A stretch of 64,000 bases of DNA from JBBQYA01 sp031412335 (GCA_031412335.1 JANOCT010000020.1:1-64000); one strand, 5' to 3'. Shown: positions 1 to 9,056, counted from the stretch's first letter. The notes: generated from the sequence alone by a model not told the origin. Numbers and translations are program-made.

Positions 1-591
1 GGAAATGGTTTTAATGTAAACCAGCGCTATGGAAGCTTTAGCTTTTATTATAAATATTTTCCGTTGGCAAATAATTCTTTAATTGCCAGCGCGGTTTTAA
101 CAGATAATGCCGGAAATGGAATTGGAGCAGCAAGCGTAGAAATTTCAAATGTTACATCAACTTTTACGCAAGCCAATATTCCGTTTCAATATTTTGCTTC
201 AGGTATTCCCACCAACTGTATAATTACTTTTGGCATTTATGATAGTTCGGCAGTGATTGCACCTGGAAGTTATTTTGTTATTGATGATGTTGAACTTAGT
301 GGAACAGTAGGAATTAACCAATCAAAAAATCCAACTATTCAATTAAAAAACATAAGTCCAAATCCAGTAAATAATTTAACTACAATTAATTTTTCATTAC
401 CTAAAACTGAAACCGTTGGAATTGAATTATTTGACGTGACTGGCAAACGGTTATTAAATATTGTTTCAGAGGAAATGGCAGGGGAAAACAGAAAAGAAAT
501 TGACTTATCATTAATCCCAAGTGGTTTTTATTATTTAAAAATGATAACGGATTCTGGCTCATCGGCTATACCAGTTGCGGTTCAGCATTAA
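1..591 (+). CDS. Secreted protein with T9SS C-terminal sorting domain (5' end missing)
   Basis: The frame is open from the first base of the window, so the gene begins outside it; the TTG at 64 is an internal codon, not a real start. The visible part is a beta-rich segment ending in a VIDDVEL motif, typical of the adhesion or carbohydrate-binding-like domains found before sorting tails. The last 80 or so residues form a type A T9SS domain: an SPNPVNN motif, then IELFDVTGKRL, then IPSGFYYLKM. Such proteins cross the outer membrane through the type IX system and are processed at this tail. The catalytic or binding part lies upstream and cannot be named. A strong terminator follows at 629-657. 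Confidence 0.85.
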   Translation, partial: GNGFNVNQRYGSFSFYYKYFPLANNSLIASAVLTDNAGNGIGAASVEISNVTSTFTQANIPFQYFASGIPTNCIITFGIYDSSAVIAPGSYFVIDDVELSGTVGINQSKNPTIQLKNISPNPVNNLTTINFSLPKTETVGIELFDVTGKRLLNIVSEEMAGENRKEIDLSLIPSGFYYLKMITDSGSSAIPVAVQH

Positions 592-628
592 GAAAAATTT
601 GATTGATTACTTTACTGAATAAAGAAAA

Positions 629-657
629 AAGGAACGATCATTCGTTCCTTTTTTTTT
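629..657 (+). terminator. Rho-independent terminator
   Basis: A perfect 9-bp stem (AAGGAACGA / TCGTTCCTT) with a 4-nt loop is followed by a run of T. It lies 38 bp after the stop codon of the T9SS protein. Confidence 0.85.
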
Positions 658-717
658 CAAAAATTGAATGTAATTTGCTAATATTTTTAGTAATATTGTA
701 TCCCAATCTTTTGAAAT

Positions 718-1164
718 ATGCTACAAATATCAGCAACAGAAACAATAAGTGAAAACAAAAAATCTTTACATTCAAATAGCTTTATCAACCAAGTAGATGA
801 GCAAAATAGATTTGAAAAAGATCGGTTTGAAACCGTTAAACGCATAGTTACCAATCCATTAAATACCTGCTATTTCGAGATGACTTCTGATGCGATGGAG
901 TACATTGGCATAAAAGAAGAAAGCATTTTGATTGTAGATAAATCCATAGTACCAGAAGGCGGAAATATTGTTGTTTTTTGGTACCAAGATCAATGGATGA
1001 TTAGGCAAGTATTGCAATATGGTAATGTGTTGAAGCTAAGCACCGGAAAAGAGAAGGATGAACCGATTCAGATTACCTCGGAAAATAAAATACAAATATT
1101 TGGTGTGGTAACTTGGTGCTGCAATAAATTATTAGAGGTTAGCAATCATTTGCATCCGTTTTGA
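718..1164 (+). CDS. UmuD/LexA-type S24 peptidase-fold protein with catalytic residues replaced
   Basis: 148 residues. The C-terminal two thirds match the S24 (UmuD/LexA) fold: the segment around residues 55-75 ending in ILIVDKS, then GGNIVVFW, then IQIFGVV near the end. In active members the nucleophile is the Ser of a GDSM-like motif; here the motif reads SDAM, with Ala59 (codon GCG at 892-894). The general-base Lys, normally in a VKR/VKK context, is replaced by Arg96 in MIRQV. No DNA-binding HTH is visible in the N-terminal 50 residues, so it is UmuD-like rather than LexA-like, and no umuC neighbour is present. I infer a non-cleaving binding or regulatory role. The ATG at 718 is the first available and follows a terminator. 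Confidence 0.7.
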   Translation: MLQISATETISENKKSLHSNSFINQVDEQNRFEKDRFETVKRIVTNPLNTCYFEMTSDAMEYIGIKEESILIVDKSIVPEGGNIVVFWYQDQWMIRQVLQYGNVLKLSTGKEKDEPIQITSENKIQIFGVVTWCCNKLLEVSNHLHPF

Positions 1165-1198
1165 AAAGATATCATTTTAGTCGTTTTTTTACCAAAGG

Positions 1199-1480
1199 TT
1201 CGCTCCTAAGGAGCTTGATAAATTTAATTAAATGCCATAGGCATGACCCTTTTTTTATAATAAATAAACGATTAAAAGGGTCGCCCCTACAGGGCTTTGG
1301 ATTTTCTCTTTGTAATCATTTTTCTACCAAATGGTCGCTCCTATGGAGCTTTTTAAATCCAGGTTTTGCCACCGAAGGATTATTGGTGGAAGCTTTAAGT
1401 ATTCAATAAATGCCAGAGGCATGACCCTTTGATAGCAAAAATAAAATAGATAAAAGCAATAAATGCCGTAGGCATGACCC
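1199..1480 (+). repeat. Cluster of six REP-like short palindromes
   Basis: Six related imperfect palindromes lie in two orientations. Forward units resemble GGTCGCTCCTATGGAGCTTT: 1199-1216, 1278-1300 and 1333-1353. Reverse units resemble AATGCCATAGGCATGACCC: 1230-1250, 1408-1427 and 1461-1480. The reverse complement of the second type begins GGGTCATGCC, so both are the same element: a GGGTC head plus a short stem-loop. They fill the space between the UmuD-like gene and the receiver gene at 1667. Short open frames across this stretch are repeat translations. The remaining part (1490-1660) shows no recognisable gene. No REP-associated transposase gene is present in the window. Confidence 0.65.
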
Positions 1481-1666
1481 TTTGGTAAACATTATCCCTA
1501 AGTAAAAACTTCAAAAAAATATCAATAAACCAAAGCCTTATTATGTGTAGCTTTGAGTTGCTCCAACGTACAGCCTGGAATTTTCTGGTTGTTTGCCTCT
1601 CACACCCCAACAATTGGGTGGCCTTAACCCCATTAGCCATCCAAATTACAACTCCTATTTCTAACC

Positions 1667-2128
1667 ATGATAGATTCTATCTTTATTTTGCTAGCCGATG
1701 ATGATGAAGACGATTGTTTACTTTTTAAAGAAGCCTTGGCTGAATTGCCTTTGAATACACATTTAGATACTGTGAAAGACGGAGAATATCTGATGCAAAA
1801 ACTTACTTCTCAAACTAATAATCAGCATGTGTTATTTCTGGATCTAAATATGCCACGTAAAAATGGGTTAGAATGTATATTGGAAATTAAACAAAATGAA
1901 AAATTGAAAAATTTACCCATTGTAATTTTATCAACATCCTTTGAATCCGAAATAGTTGAAAATCTTTTTCAACATGGCTCTAATTATTATATCAAAAAGC
2001 CGAATGAATTTAATTTATTAAAAAGAATGATTTATAAAGCTATTTTACTCATTCAGGATAACAAAAATGAGCCAACTAAACGCGAGAACTTTGTTATAAA
2101 CCTAAACCTAGATGAAGCAAAAACCTAA
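1667..2128 (+). CDS. Stand-alone response regulator receiver protein
   Basis: 153 residues forming a single CheY-like receiver with no output domain. The acidic pocket is ADDDEDD near residues 10-16, the phosphoacceptor is D59 in FLDLNMP, the conserved Thr/Ser follows in ILSTS, and the KP motif is in IKKPNEF. The stop codon overlaps the start of the CheB-CheR-kinase gene (2112), so the two are translationally coupled and this receiver is the likely phosphorylation target of that kinase. It is closely similar by eye to the receivers at 27488-27934 and 11989-12387, which also precede kinases. Output is presumably through protein-protein contact or phosphorelay. Confidence 0.9.
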   Translation: MIDSIFILLADDDEDDCLLFKEALAELPLNTHLDTVKDGEYLMQKLTSQTNNQHVLFLDLNMPRKNGLECILEIKQNEKLKNLPIVILSTSFESEIVENLFQHGSNYYIKKPNEFNLLKRMIYKAILLIQDNKNEPTKRENFVINLNLDEAKT

Positions 2129-5100
2129 GACAGAGAAGGAATTAAGCAAGAAAATCTTAATCAAAAGCGATAATCTTTTCCCAGTAGTTGGTATTGGTGC
2201 CTCTGCAGGCGGTCTAGATGCATTTAAAAAACTACTAAAAGCCATACCCGAAAATTCAGGGATGGCTTATGTTCTAGTGCAGCATTTAGATCCAAAGCAC
2301 GAAAGCCTCTTGCCCAAAATACTACAAAAAGTTACTCCTATCCCGGTATTGGAAATAACACATGATATTAAAGTGAAGCCCGATCATATTTATGTTATCC
2401 CCAGCAATAAAATGATGGTGGCTACCGATGGCGTTTTAGTACTTGCTCCCCGTCCTCCAAAAAGTAAAACTCAACGCAACCTGCCTATTGATCTTTTCTT
2501 TGCATCGCTGGCCGAAGTACATCAGGAACATGCCATAGGCGTGGTTTTATCTGGCACAGCATCGGATGGTACGCAGGGATTAAAAGCCATTAAGGAACAA
2601 GGCGGGATTACTTTTGCACAGGACGAAGCATCGGCAGAATATGATGGAATGCCTCATAGTGCTGCAAAGGCAGGCGTAGTAGATTTTATTTTGCCGCCGG
2701 AAGAAATACCAAAAAAATTGTTAGAGGTAACCAGTAAATCAATACTGAGTGATGAGGAACTGCAAAACATTCCTAAAGAGGATGAAGACGCTTTTAAGCA
2801 GATACTTTCGCTGCTACGCATTCGCAAGGGAGTAGATTTTACCTATTACAAACAAACAACCATACGCCGCCGGATATTACGCCGCATGGTAGTAAACAAA
2901 AACGAAGAAACAAGTGAATATCTTAAATTTTTAAGAGGAAATAACCCCGAGCAGGATCTGTTGTACCAGGATATGCTAATACCCGTAACTTCTTTTTTCC
3001 GGGATAAAAAAGTATTTGAGAGTTTATGCAATAAAGTTTTTCCTGCCATAGTAAAAAACAAAGTGCCCGGCGAAATAACACGTGTTTGGGTAGCAGGCTG
3101 CAGCACTGGACAGGAAGTGTATTCTTTTGCCATTTGCTTTAAAGAATTTTTAGGCGACAATCATGAAAGAATACAAATTTTTGGCACCGACCTCAGCGAG
3201 CCTGCCATTTTAAAAGCCCGTACAGGCTTTTACGAAAAAACGGAATTAGACAGCATATCGCCAGAACGGCTGAAAGAATATTTTACAAAAAGCAATGGCG
3301 GTTACCTAGTAAATAAAAGCATCAGGGATTTGTGTGTGTTTGCCCACCACAATTTTTTAAAAGACCCGCCTTTTGGCAAGATGGATTGTATAAGCTGCCG
3401 CAATGTGCTTATTTATATGGAGCCTTACCTGCAAAAAAAGGCCTTAACTACTTTTCATTATGCACTAAACCCCAGGGGGTTTTTATTGCTTGGCAAATCG
3501 GAAACCACTGGCGGTGTGCCCGACCTTTTTGCTGCCGAAGGAAAAAGCGATAAACTATATACTCGTAAAGATGTGCCCAGCAGGTTTATGCAGGTAACCA
3601 GCCAGCGAAGCGAACAAATTTTAACCCGCCCGGCTAACAGCTCCAAAAGCGAAACCATACGCACCGATTTTCAAAAAACAGCTGATGATATTTTGCTCAC
3701 TAAATACACCCCGGCCGGTGTTGTAGTAAATGAAGCCATGGACATTGTGCATTTTAGAGGCAACACGACAAACTACTTAGAACAGGCACCTGGCAAACCC
3801 AGCCATAATTTATTGATGATGGCAAAACATGGTTTGGGTTTTGAACTGCGTAATATTTTGCACAAGGCAAAAACAGATAAGGTAGCGGTGGTAAAAGAAA
3901 ATATTCCGCTGCACGTAAATGGAAGCCTTCGTAATATTTCTATAGAAGCTGTTCCACTGCCCAATACACTGGAGCCTTATTACCTGTTACTTTTTCACGA
4001 CCATAATTTAACTGACGCTGCCGGATCGGTAACAGTAAGCAAAAGAAAAGTTTCGGCTAAAACCAAACAAGACGAAAAAGACATACGCATACAATTGCTG
4101 GAGCAGGAACTTAGCCAGTTAAGGGAAGACATGCGCAGCATTACCGAAGAGCAGGAAGCCAGCAACGAAGAACTGCAAAGTGCAAACGAGGAACTACTAA
4201 GTGGCAGTGAAGAATTGCAGAGCCTGAACGAAGAACTGGAAACCAGTAAGGAGGAATTACAAAGTACCAACGAAGAACTCACCGTTTTAAACCATGAATT
4301 AGTTGGCCTGAACGAGCAGGTAACAGATGCAAGAAATTATTCAGAAAGCATTGTGGCCACCCTTTACCAACCCCTTCTGGTGCTTGATAAACACCTGCGG
4401 GTAAAAACGGCCAATAAGGCTTTTTATAAAACATTTAATGTAAACGAACAGGAAACAGAAGGTGTATTGATTTACGACCTGGGCAACCGGCAATGGAATA
4501 TTCCGGAACTGAGGACCTTGCTGGAAGAAGTGTTGCCACAAAAAAAACAGATCACCGATTTTGAAGTAACACACAATTTCACCTCTATTGGCGAACGGAT
4601 TATTTTATTGAATGCCCTGGAACTAACAAGAGAAAAAAAAGAAGAAAAACTCATTCTGCTCTCTATTGAGGACATTACGGAACAAAGGCATTCTCAAGTT
4701 AAAGAAAAAAACTTCCTGAGCAGGTTTCATAACCTGCTGCTGCAAACATCCGTGCCCATTGCTATTTTTCGTGGCAGCAATTACATAGTTGAACTCGTGA
4801 ACGATTCGGGTTTAGGTTTAATGGTTAAAGACAAGAGCTTTATAGGCAAACTACTTTTTGAAGCCAGCCCCGAATTGGAAAAGCAGTTCAAAGAAATTCT
4901 TGATAAAGTAATGGAAAGCGGCATTCCTTTTAATGCCAACGAAATGGAAATAACACTGTTTAGAAACGGCAGAAATGAAACCGGCTGGTTTAATTTACAT
5001 TATCAACCCATCCGGGAAGATGATAACAGCATTTCCGGCATCTTAGCATCAGCCAATGAAATAACCGACCAGGTATTAGCCCGCAAAAAAATTGAAGTAA

Positions 5101-7772
5101 GCGAACACCGGTATCATGAAATGATTTCTTCTTCGCCTTCTATGATAGCTATTTTAAAAGGAGAAGATATGATCATTGAAATTGCCAATGATGCTGTGTT
5201 GGAATCATGGGGCAAGGGAAAAGATTTAATTGGAAAATCTATTTTTGATGCAGTGCCCGAAACAGTGGAACAGGGTTTTGACAAGCTTTTATTAAGTACT
5301 TATAAAACAGGCCATCCTTTTCGTGCCTATGAAACACCTGTTACTTTGCTCCGTAATGGAACCAAAGAATTAGTTTACTACAATTTTATTTACCAGGCGC
5401 AGCGAGATATAATGGGAAATATAGAAGGTGTAGCAATAATTGCATCCGAAGTAACACCCCAGGCAGAATTAAATAAAAAGATAAAAGCAAGCGAAGCCTT
5501 TAACCGGACCGTGTTAGAAAGTAGCCCCGATTGTATAAAAATACTTGATGCAGATGGCAGGCTGCAGTTTATGAACAGCAATGGTATTTGCTTGTTAGAA
5601 ATAGATGATTTTGAACCGCTGAAAAACACTTATTGGTCGGATATGTGGGAACCTGATAAGCAACAAATAATAAAAGATGCTATAACAGCAGCAAAAAAAG
5701 GAGAAAAAATACAATTGCAGCTTTTTGGCCCAACTGTAAAAGGCACTCCAAAATGGTGGGATATTATTGTGTCACCCGTGTTGCAGGATGAATCTGATAA
5801 AAACCTTCACCAGATACTTTCGGTATCCAGGGATATTACCAAGCAAAAACTAAATGAACTTAAAGAACGGGAACTTTTAGCCCGGTTTCAAAACCTGGTA
5901 CTGCAGGCACCTATTGCTATTTGTGTTATTCGTGGTAAAAAATATGTGGTCGAAATCGTTAATGAGGGAATGCTTGAATTTTGGGGTAGAACAGAGGCTC
6001 AGGTATTAAATAAGCCTATTTTTGAAGTACTTACAGAGCTTGAAGATCAAGGTTTTGAAGCACTGGTAGAAAATGTATATACATCAGGAGAAAGATTTGT
6101 AGCAAATGAGCTTCCGGTTACATTATTGCGTAAGGGACGATTGGAAAATGCGTACGTAACATTTGTATACGAACCATTACGCGAAGTGGATGGTACCATC
6201 TCAGGCATTATGGTTATAGCGCATGAAATCACCGACTTGGTGGTCGGACGTAAAAAAATGGAAGTTCAAACTGCTTTGTTTGAGGATATGCTGATGACCG
6301 CCCCAGGTTTTGTATGTACACTAAGAGGCCCAAATCATATATATGAGTTGGTAAATGAGCAATACCAAAGTTTGTTTCCAAACCGCCAAATTAAGGGTAA
6401 GCCATTATTGAGCGCTTTTCCAGAGTTAGAAGGACAAGGTTTTAAAGAATTGATGTATAAAGTTTATACCACAGGAGAACCTTATGTAGGTATTGATATT
6501 CCGGTTTTCATAGCTAGAAATGAAGGTTTGACACCTGAACTGAGGTATTTCAATTTCAGTTATCAAGCCATGTATGATGAATATAAAAACATTTACTCAA
6601 TTTTGAATTTTGGCTATGAGGTAACAGAACAGGTTGTTGCCAAAAATAAAAATTTAGAAAGCAGAAAAATACGTGAAGCAGAATTAGAAAATCAGGTGCA
6701 GAAACGAACTATTGAATTGAGCAAAGTAAACTTAAAATTGCAAAAAATAAATAATGAAAAGGAACAAAGAAGTCAAGAATTAATAATCGCCAATAAAAAA
6801 TTAGAAAAAGAAAGTAAAGAGAAAGAGAAAAAAGCGAAAGAGTTGATTATTGCCAATATTAAACTTGAATTTGAAAGCAAAGAAAAAGAGAAAAAAGCAA
6901 AAGAATTAATTATTGCTAACGAAAAACTTGGTTTCGAAAGTTCGGAAAAGGAAAAAAGAGCGGCAGAATTAGTCATTGCTAATCACGAGTTAGCTTTTCA
7001 AAATGACGAAAAAGAAAAAAGAACTTCTGAATTGGTAATTGCCAACAAAGAACTTTTAGCTTTCAACTATATATCCAGTCACGATTTGCAAGAGCCATTG
7101 CGCAAGATACAGACTTTTTCAACTCGTATAATTGAAAAGGAATTTGAAACGCTGTCAGCAAATGGCAAAGATTATTTTACCCGAATAAACAGTTCTGCAA
7201 GGCGAATGCAAACATTGATAGAAGATTTGCTAACGTATTCGCATACCAATATTACCGATCGTAAATTCGAAAAAGTTGATTTTGAAGAACTAATTAAAGA
7301 AATAGTCAAAGATCTGAAAGAAACGATTAAGACAAAGAAAGCTAAAGTTAACTTCAGTGGAGATAAAATCGCAAAAATTAGCCGATTTCAGTTTCGTCAG
7401 GTTTTAAATAATTTGATTGGAAATGCGCTTAAATTTTCCAGATCGGATGTAAATCCGATCATAACCATTACAGGTAAAATTGATTTAGGAAAATCATTTA
7501 AATCTGAAAAAGATTCAGCATTCCCAATACTATTATCCACTGATAAAAAATATTTTCAATTAAAATTTACTGATAATGGTATTGGTTTCGATCCGAAATA
7601 TTCTACTAAAATATTTGATGTTTTTCAGCGCCTGCATGGCAAAGAAGAATATGCAGGAACTGGAATAGGATTAGCGATTGTTAAAAAAATAATTGATAAT
7701 CATAATGGTTTTATTTCCGCATCAGGTAAAATAAATGAAGGAGCTACTTTTACTATATATATACCGATGTAG
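2112..7772 (+). CDS. CheB-CheR-multi-PAS hybrid sensor histidine kinase
   Basis: 1886 residues. Domains in order: a CheB methylesterase-like domain (about 24-205) with the triad S31 in GASAGG, H58 in VQHLD and D152 in TASDGT; a CheR methyltransferase (about 225-490) with the AdoMet motif VAGCSTGQE and CRNVLIYM; a PAS-like domain; a Glu/Leu-rich coiled coil (about 665-735); five or more PAS domains (about 740-1520); a coiled coil made of 21-residue repeats (about 1556-1645); a HisKA box with phosphoacceptor H1657 in SSHDLQEPLRKI; and an HATPase_c domain with DNGIGFD and GTGIGLAI. No membrane segment is seen, so it is probably cytoplasmic. The family couples methylation-type domains to kinase output in place of true chemotaxis; no other che gene is nearby. 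Base composition looks richer in GC in the first 4 kb than in the kinase end. Confidence 0.92.
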   Translation: MKQKPKTEKELSKKILIKSDNLFPVVGIGASAGGLDAFKKLLKAIPENSGMAYVLVQHLDPKHESLLPKILQKVTPIPVLEITHDIKVKPDHIYVIPSNKMMVATDGVLVLAPRPPKSKTQRNLPIDLFFASLAEVHQEHAIGVVLSGTASDGTQGLKAIKEQGGITFAQDEASAEYDGMPHSAAKAGVVDFILPPEEIPKKLLEVTSKSILSDEELQNIPKEDEDAFKQILSLLRIRKGVDFTYYKQTTIRRRILRRMVVNKNEETSEYLKFLRGNNPEQDLLYQDMLIPVTSFFRDKKVFESLCNKVFPAIVKNKVPGEITRVWVAGCSTGQEVYSFAICFKEFLGDNHERIQIFGTDLSEPAILKARTGFYEKTELDSISPERLKEYFTKSNGGYLVNKSIRDLCVFAHHNFLKDPPFGKMDCISCRNVLIYMEPYLQKKALTTFHYALNPRGFLLLGKSETTGGVPDLFAAEGKSDKLYTRKDVPSRFMQVTSQRSEQILTRPANSSKSETIRTDFQKTADDILLTKYTPAGVVVNEAMDIVHFRGNTTNYLEQAPGKPSHNLLMMAKHGLGFELRNILHKAKTDKVAVVKENIPLHVNGSLRNISIEAVPLPNTLEPYYLLLFHDHNLTDAAGSVTVSKRKVSAKTKQDEKDIRIQLLEQELSQLREDMRSITEEQEASNEELQSANEELLSGSEELQSLNEELETSKEELQSTNEELTVLNHELVGLNEQVTDARNYSESIVATLYQPLLVLDKHLRVKTANKAFYKTFNVNEQETEGVLIYDLGNRQWNIPELRTLLEEVLPQKKQITDFEVTHNFTSIGERIILLNALELTREKKEEKLILLSIEDITEQRHSQVKEKNFLSRFHNLLLQTSVPIAIFRGSNYIVELVNDSGLGLMVKDKSFIGKLLFEASPELEKQFKEILDKVMESGIPFNANEMEITLFRNGRNETGWFNLHYQPIREDDNSISGILASANEITDQVLARKKIEVSEHRYHEMISSSPSMIAILKGEDMIIEIANDAVLESWGKGKDLIGKSIFDAVPETVEQGFDKLLLSTYKTGHPFRAYETPVTLLRNGTKELVYYNFIYQAQRDIMGNIEGVAIIASEVTPQAELNKKIKASEAFNRTVLESSPDCIKILDADGRLQFMNSNGICLLEIDDFEPLKNTYWSDMWEPDKQQIIKDAITAAKKGEKIQLQLFGPTVKGTPKWWDIIVSPVLQDESDKNLHQILSVSRDITKQKLNELKERELLARFQNLVLQAPIAICVIRGKKYVVEIVNEGMLEFWGRTEAQVLNKPIFEVLTELEDQGFEALVENVYTSGERFVANELPVTLLRKGRLENAYVTFVYEPLREVDGTISGIMVIAHEITDLVVGRKKMEVQTALFEDMLMTAPGFVCTLRGPNHIYELVNEQYQSLFPNRQIKGKPLLSAFPELEGQGFKELMYKVYTTGEPYVGIDIPVFIARNEGLTPELRYFNFSYQAMYDEYKNIYSILNFGYEVTEQVVAKNKNLESRKIREAELENQVQKRTIELSKVNLKLQKINNEKEQRSQELIIANKKLEKESKEKEKKAKELIIANIKLEFESKEKEKKAKELIIANEKLGFESSEKEKRAAELVIANHELAFQNDEKEKRTSELVIANKELLAFNYISSHDLQEPLRKIQTFSTRIIEKEFETLSANGKDYFTRINSSARRMQTLIEDLLTYSHTNITDRKFEKVDFEELIKEIVKDLKETIKTKKAKVNFSGDKIAKISRFQFRQVLNNLIGNALKFSRSDVNPIITITGKIDLGKSFKSEKDSAFPILLSTDKKYFQLKFTDNGIGFDPKYSTKIFDVFQRLHGKEEYAGTGIGLAIVKKIIDNHNGFISASGKINEGATFTIYIPM

Positions 7773-7874
7773 AGTTTATAATGTATACCGTTCTTTTTTG
7801 AATTTATTTTTTATTTGGAATCAAAAACAACATTCATTGTTAGTTTTCGCAAACAAGGCTCTAACTCCAACCTG

Positions 7875-8384
7875 TCATTTTGATAAATGTACTTTTTGTG
7901 CCTTTAGGCTCTCTAAATTGAGTTCTATTAGCAAAATTATTTTTTGCAATCTCGAATAAGATATACGAAGCTTTCTGATTGCTAGAGCAGATTCTAAATA
8001 GGCAATACTATCTACTTCTTGCGTATCATTTGCTTGGCTATCTATTAAATTAAGCAAGGTATTTTGCAGCTTATTCATTTTTAGCTGTTCGGTCTCTAGT
8101 TTTATTTCAACCAATCGCAATTTATTGGATATTTTAACTAAATGCTTAGCTTTAAATACAATATATTCATCATTTTCTAAAATTTTCAGAGACGTATTCC
8201 TTTTAATTTGTGTTTTCTGATTATTTTTTTGCTGTTGTAAAGTCATTTTTTGCAAGGCTCCATCAGGTAACGATCTCGTTCCATTTTCTATTTTGGCTAA
8301 CAAGGATTGACTAATGCCTAACTGCATAGCAAATTGCCGTTGACTAAGTCCTAATGTTGCTCTAAATGTGGCTAAATCTTTCAT
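7875..8384 (-). CDS. XRE-family transcriptional regulator with coiled-coil C-terminus
   Basis: 169 residues. The N-terminal 55 or so form an XRE helix-turn-helix (LGLSQRQFAMQLGISQSLLAKIENG). The rest is Lys/Leu/Glu-rich and predicted helical, probably a dimerisation coiled coil, with no known ligand or enzyme domain. The gene lies convergent to the CheB-CheR kinase. Directly upstream (8434-8516) is an array of TTGAGTAC half-sites including a perfect palindrome, which suggests autoregulation. The same array occurs upstream of the receiver/PAS-kinase operon ending at 27934, a probable second target. Specificity is inferred from position only. Confidence 0.8.
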   Translation of the reverse strand: MKDLATFRATLGLSQRQFAMQLGISQSLLAKIENGTRSLPDGALQKMTLQQQKNNQKTQIKRNTSLKILENDEYIVFKAKHLVKISNKLRLVEIKLETEQLKMNKLQNTLLNLIDSQANDTQEVDSIAYLESALAIRKLRISYSRLQKIILLIELNLESLKAQKVHLSK

Positions 8385-8433
8385 GTGAAAGTTTAATCAG
8401 TTAAAAAATTTACTTAAAAGTACAATAAAAAAG

Positions 8434-8516
8434 TTGTACTCAAAATACGAAAATAATCTTAATTTGAGTACATAAGTGTACTCAAGATTTTTTGAGTACA
8501 CATTTTTAGAGTACAA
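8434..8516 (-). promoter_or_regulatory. Operator array, TTGAGTAC family (copy 1)
   Basis: The centre is a 22-bp perfect palindrome at 8464-8485, arms TTGAGTACA and TGTACTCAA around the spacer TAAG. A further half-site GTACTCAA begins at 8436, 28 bp before the palindrome. Others follow at 8492-8499 (TTGAGTAC) and, degenerate, near 8509-8515 (GAGTACA). The array starts about 50 bp upstream of the XRE start codon. The same palindrome and the same 28-bp offset recur at 28068-28117. Confidence 0.75.
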
Positions 8517-8663
8517 TAAATATTTTGTTATTTGAGCAATGATACACTATTTCTTGCAATGCTAAATGCGAGGTGTCAGTTTTTAAATTTAATGAATGGG
8601 TCTTTCTTTGTGTACCATCCATTACTCCTCTTTCTTCCTCTGCTCTACCCACACTTCTAAAAA

Positions 8664-8746
8664 ATTGTTGGTGATAACATCGTAAAGATTTTTCAAAAAA
8701 ACCAAAAGCCTTTCAACGAAAGTTAAAGGGCTTTTATATGGAGTTA
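8664..8746. repeat. 85-bp dispersed repeat with GAAA-loop hairpin (copy A)
   Basis: This stretch is closely similar to 15140-15226. Shared parts are a lead segment GATAACAnCGTAAAGATTTT, then a hairpin AAAGCCTTTCAAC-GAAA-GTTnAAGGGCTTT. The hairpin has a 13-bp, nearly complete stem with a GAAA tetraloop and trailing T, so it can also act as a terminator. A 68-codon open frame on the minus strand (8622-8828) crosses it and is not considered a gene. Confidence 0.6.
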
Positions 8747-8888
8747 GGGTTGCTTTGTATATTAAAGATTTAGTGATGATACGATTTAGTGTATAGAATA
8801 CGCCTAACAGTGTTATGATTTTTTGCATAAGTGCTACTCATCAAGAAAAAATGTGATGCAAAATTATTGTCAATTGTTTATCACGTTA

Positions 8889-9056
8889 TTAGTCTTCCAT
8901 TATATTTCTGTGGGTATTAAGTTGCAATGTCAAGAATACATAGCCACTTTCGTAACGTATCTTGGCTTCAATTGGGGCTTTGGTAAGTGAAAACATATCA
9001 GTTAAATTCAAACTTGGAAGTACAAAACCATCTTTAAAGTTTACCAAAAACCCTAA
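8889..9056 (-). pseudogene. Truncated open frame, probable gene remnant
   Basis: A 55-codon minus-strand frame without an ATG is bounded upstream by a stop at 9057-9059. It has protein-like composition (for example GFVLPSLNLTDMFSLTKAP, then AKIRYESGYVFLTLQL). It looks like the C-terminal end of a longer protein whose start has been lost. The family is not recognised. The rest of 8747-9098 shows nothing I can name. Confidence 0.35.

Noticed and set aside
64..66. TTG start for the first protein
   Set aside because: The frame is open from base 1 and the preceding codons encode similar protein sequence, so the gene is cut by the window edge.
1161..1640. Open frames on both strands between the UmuD-like gene and the receiver gene
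   Set aside because: They cross the REP-like palindromes and have no family-like sequence beyond the repeats.
8622..8828. 68-codon minus-strand open frame
   Set aside because: It reads through the dispersed hairpin repeat shared with 15140-15226, so the frame is explained by the repeat.
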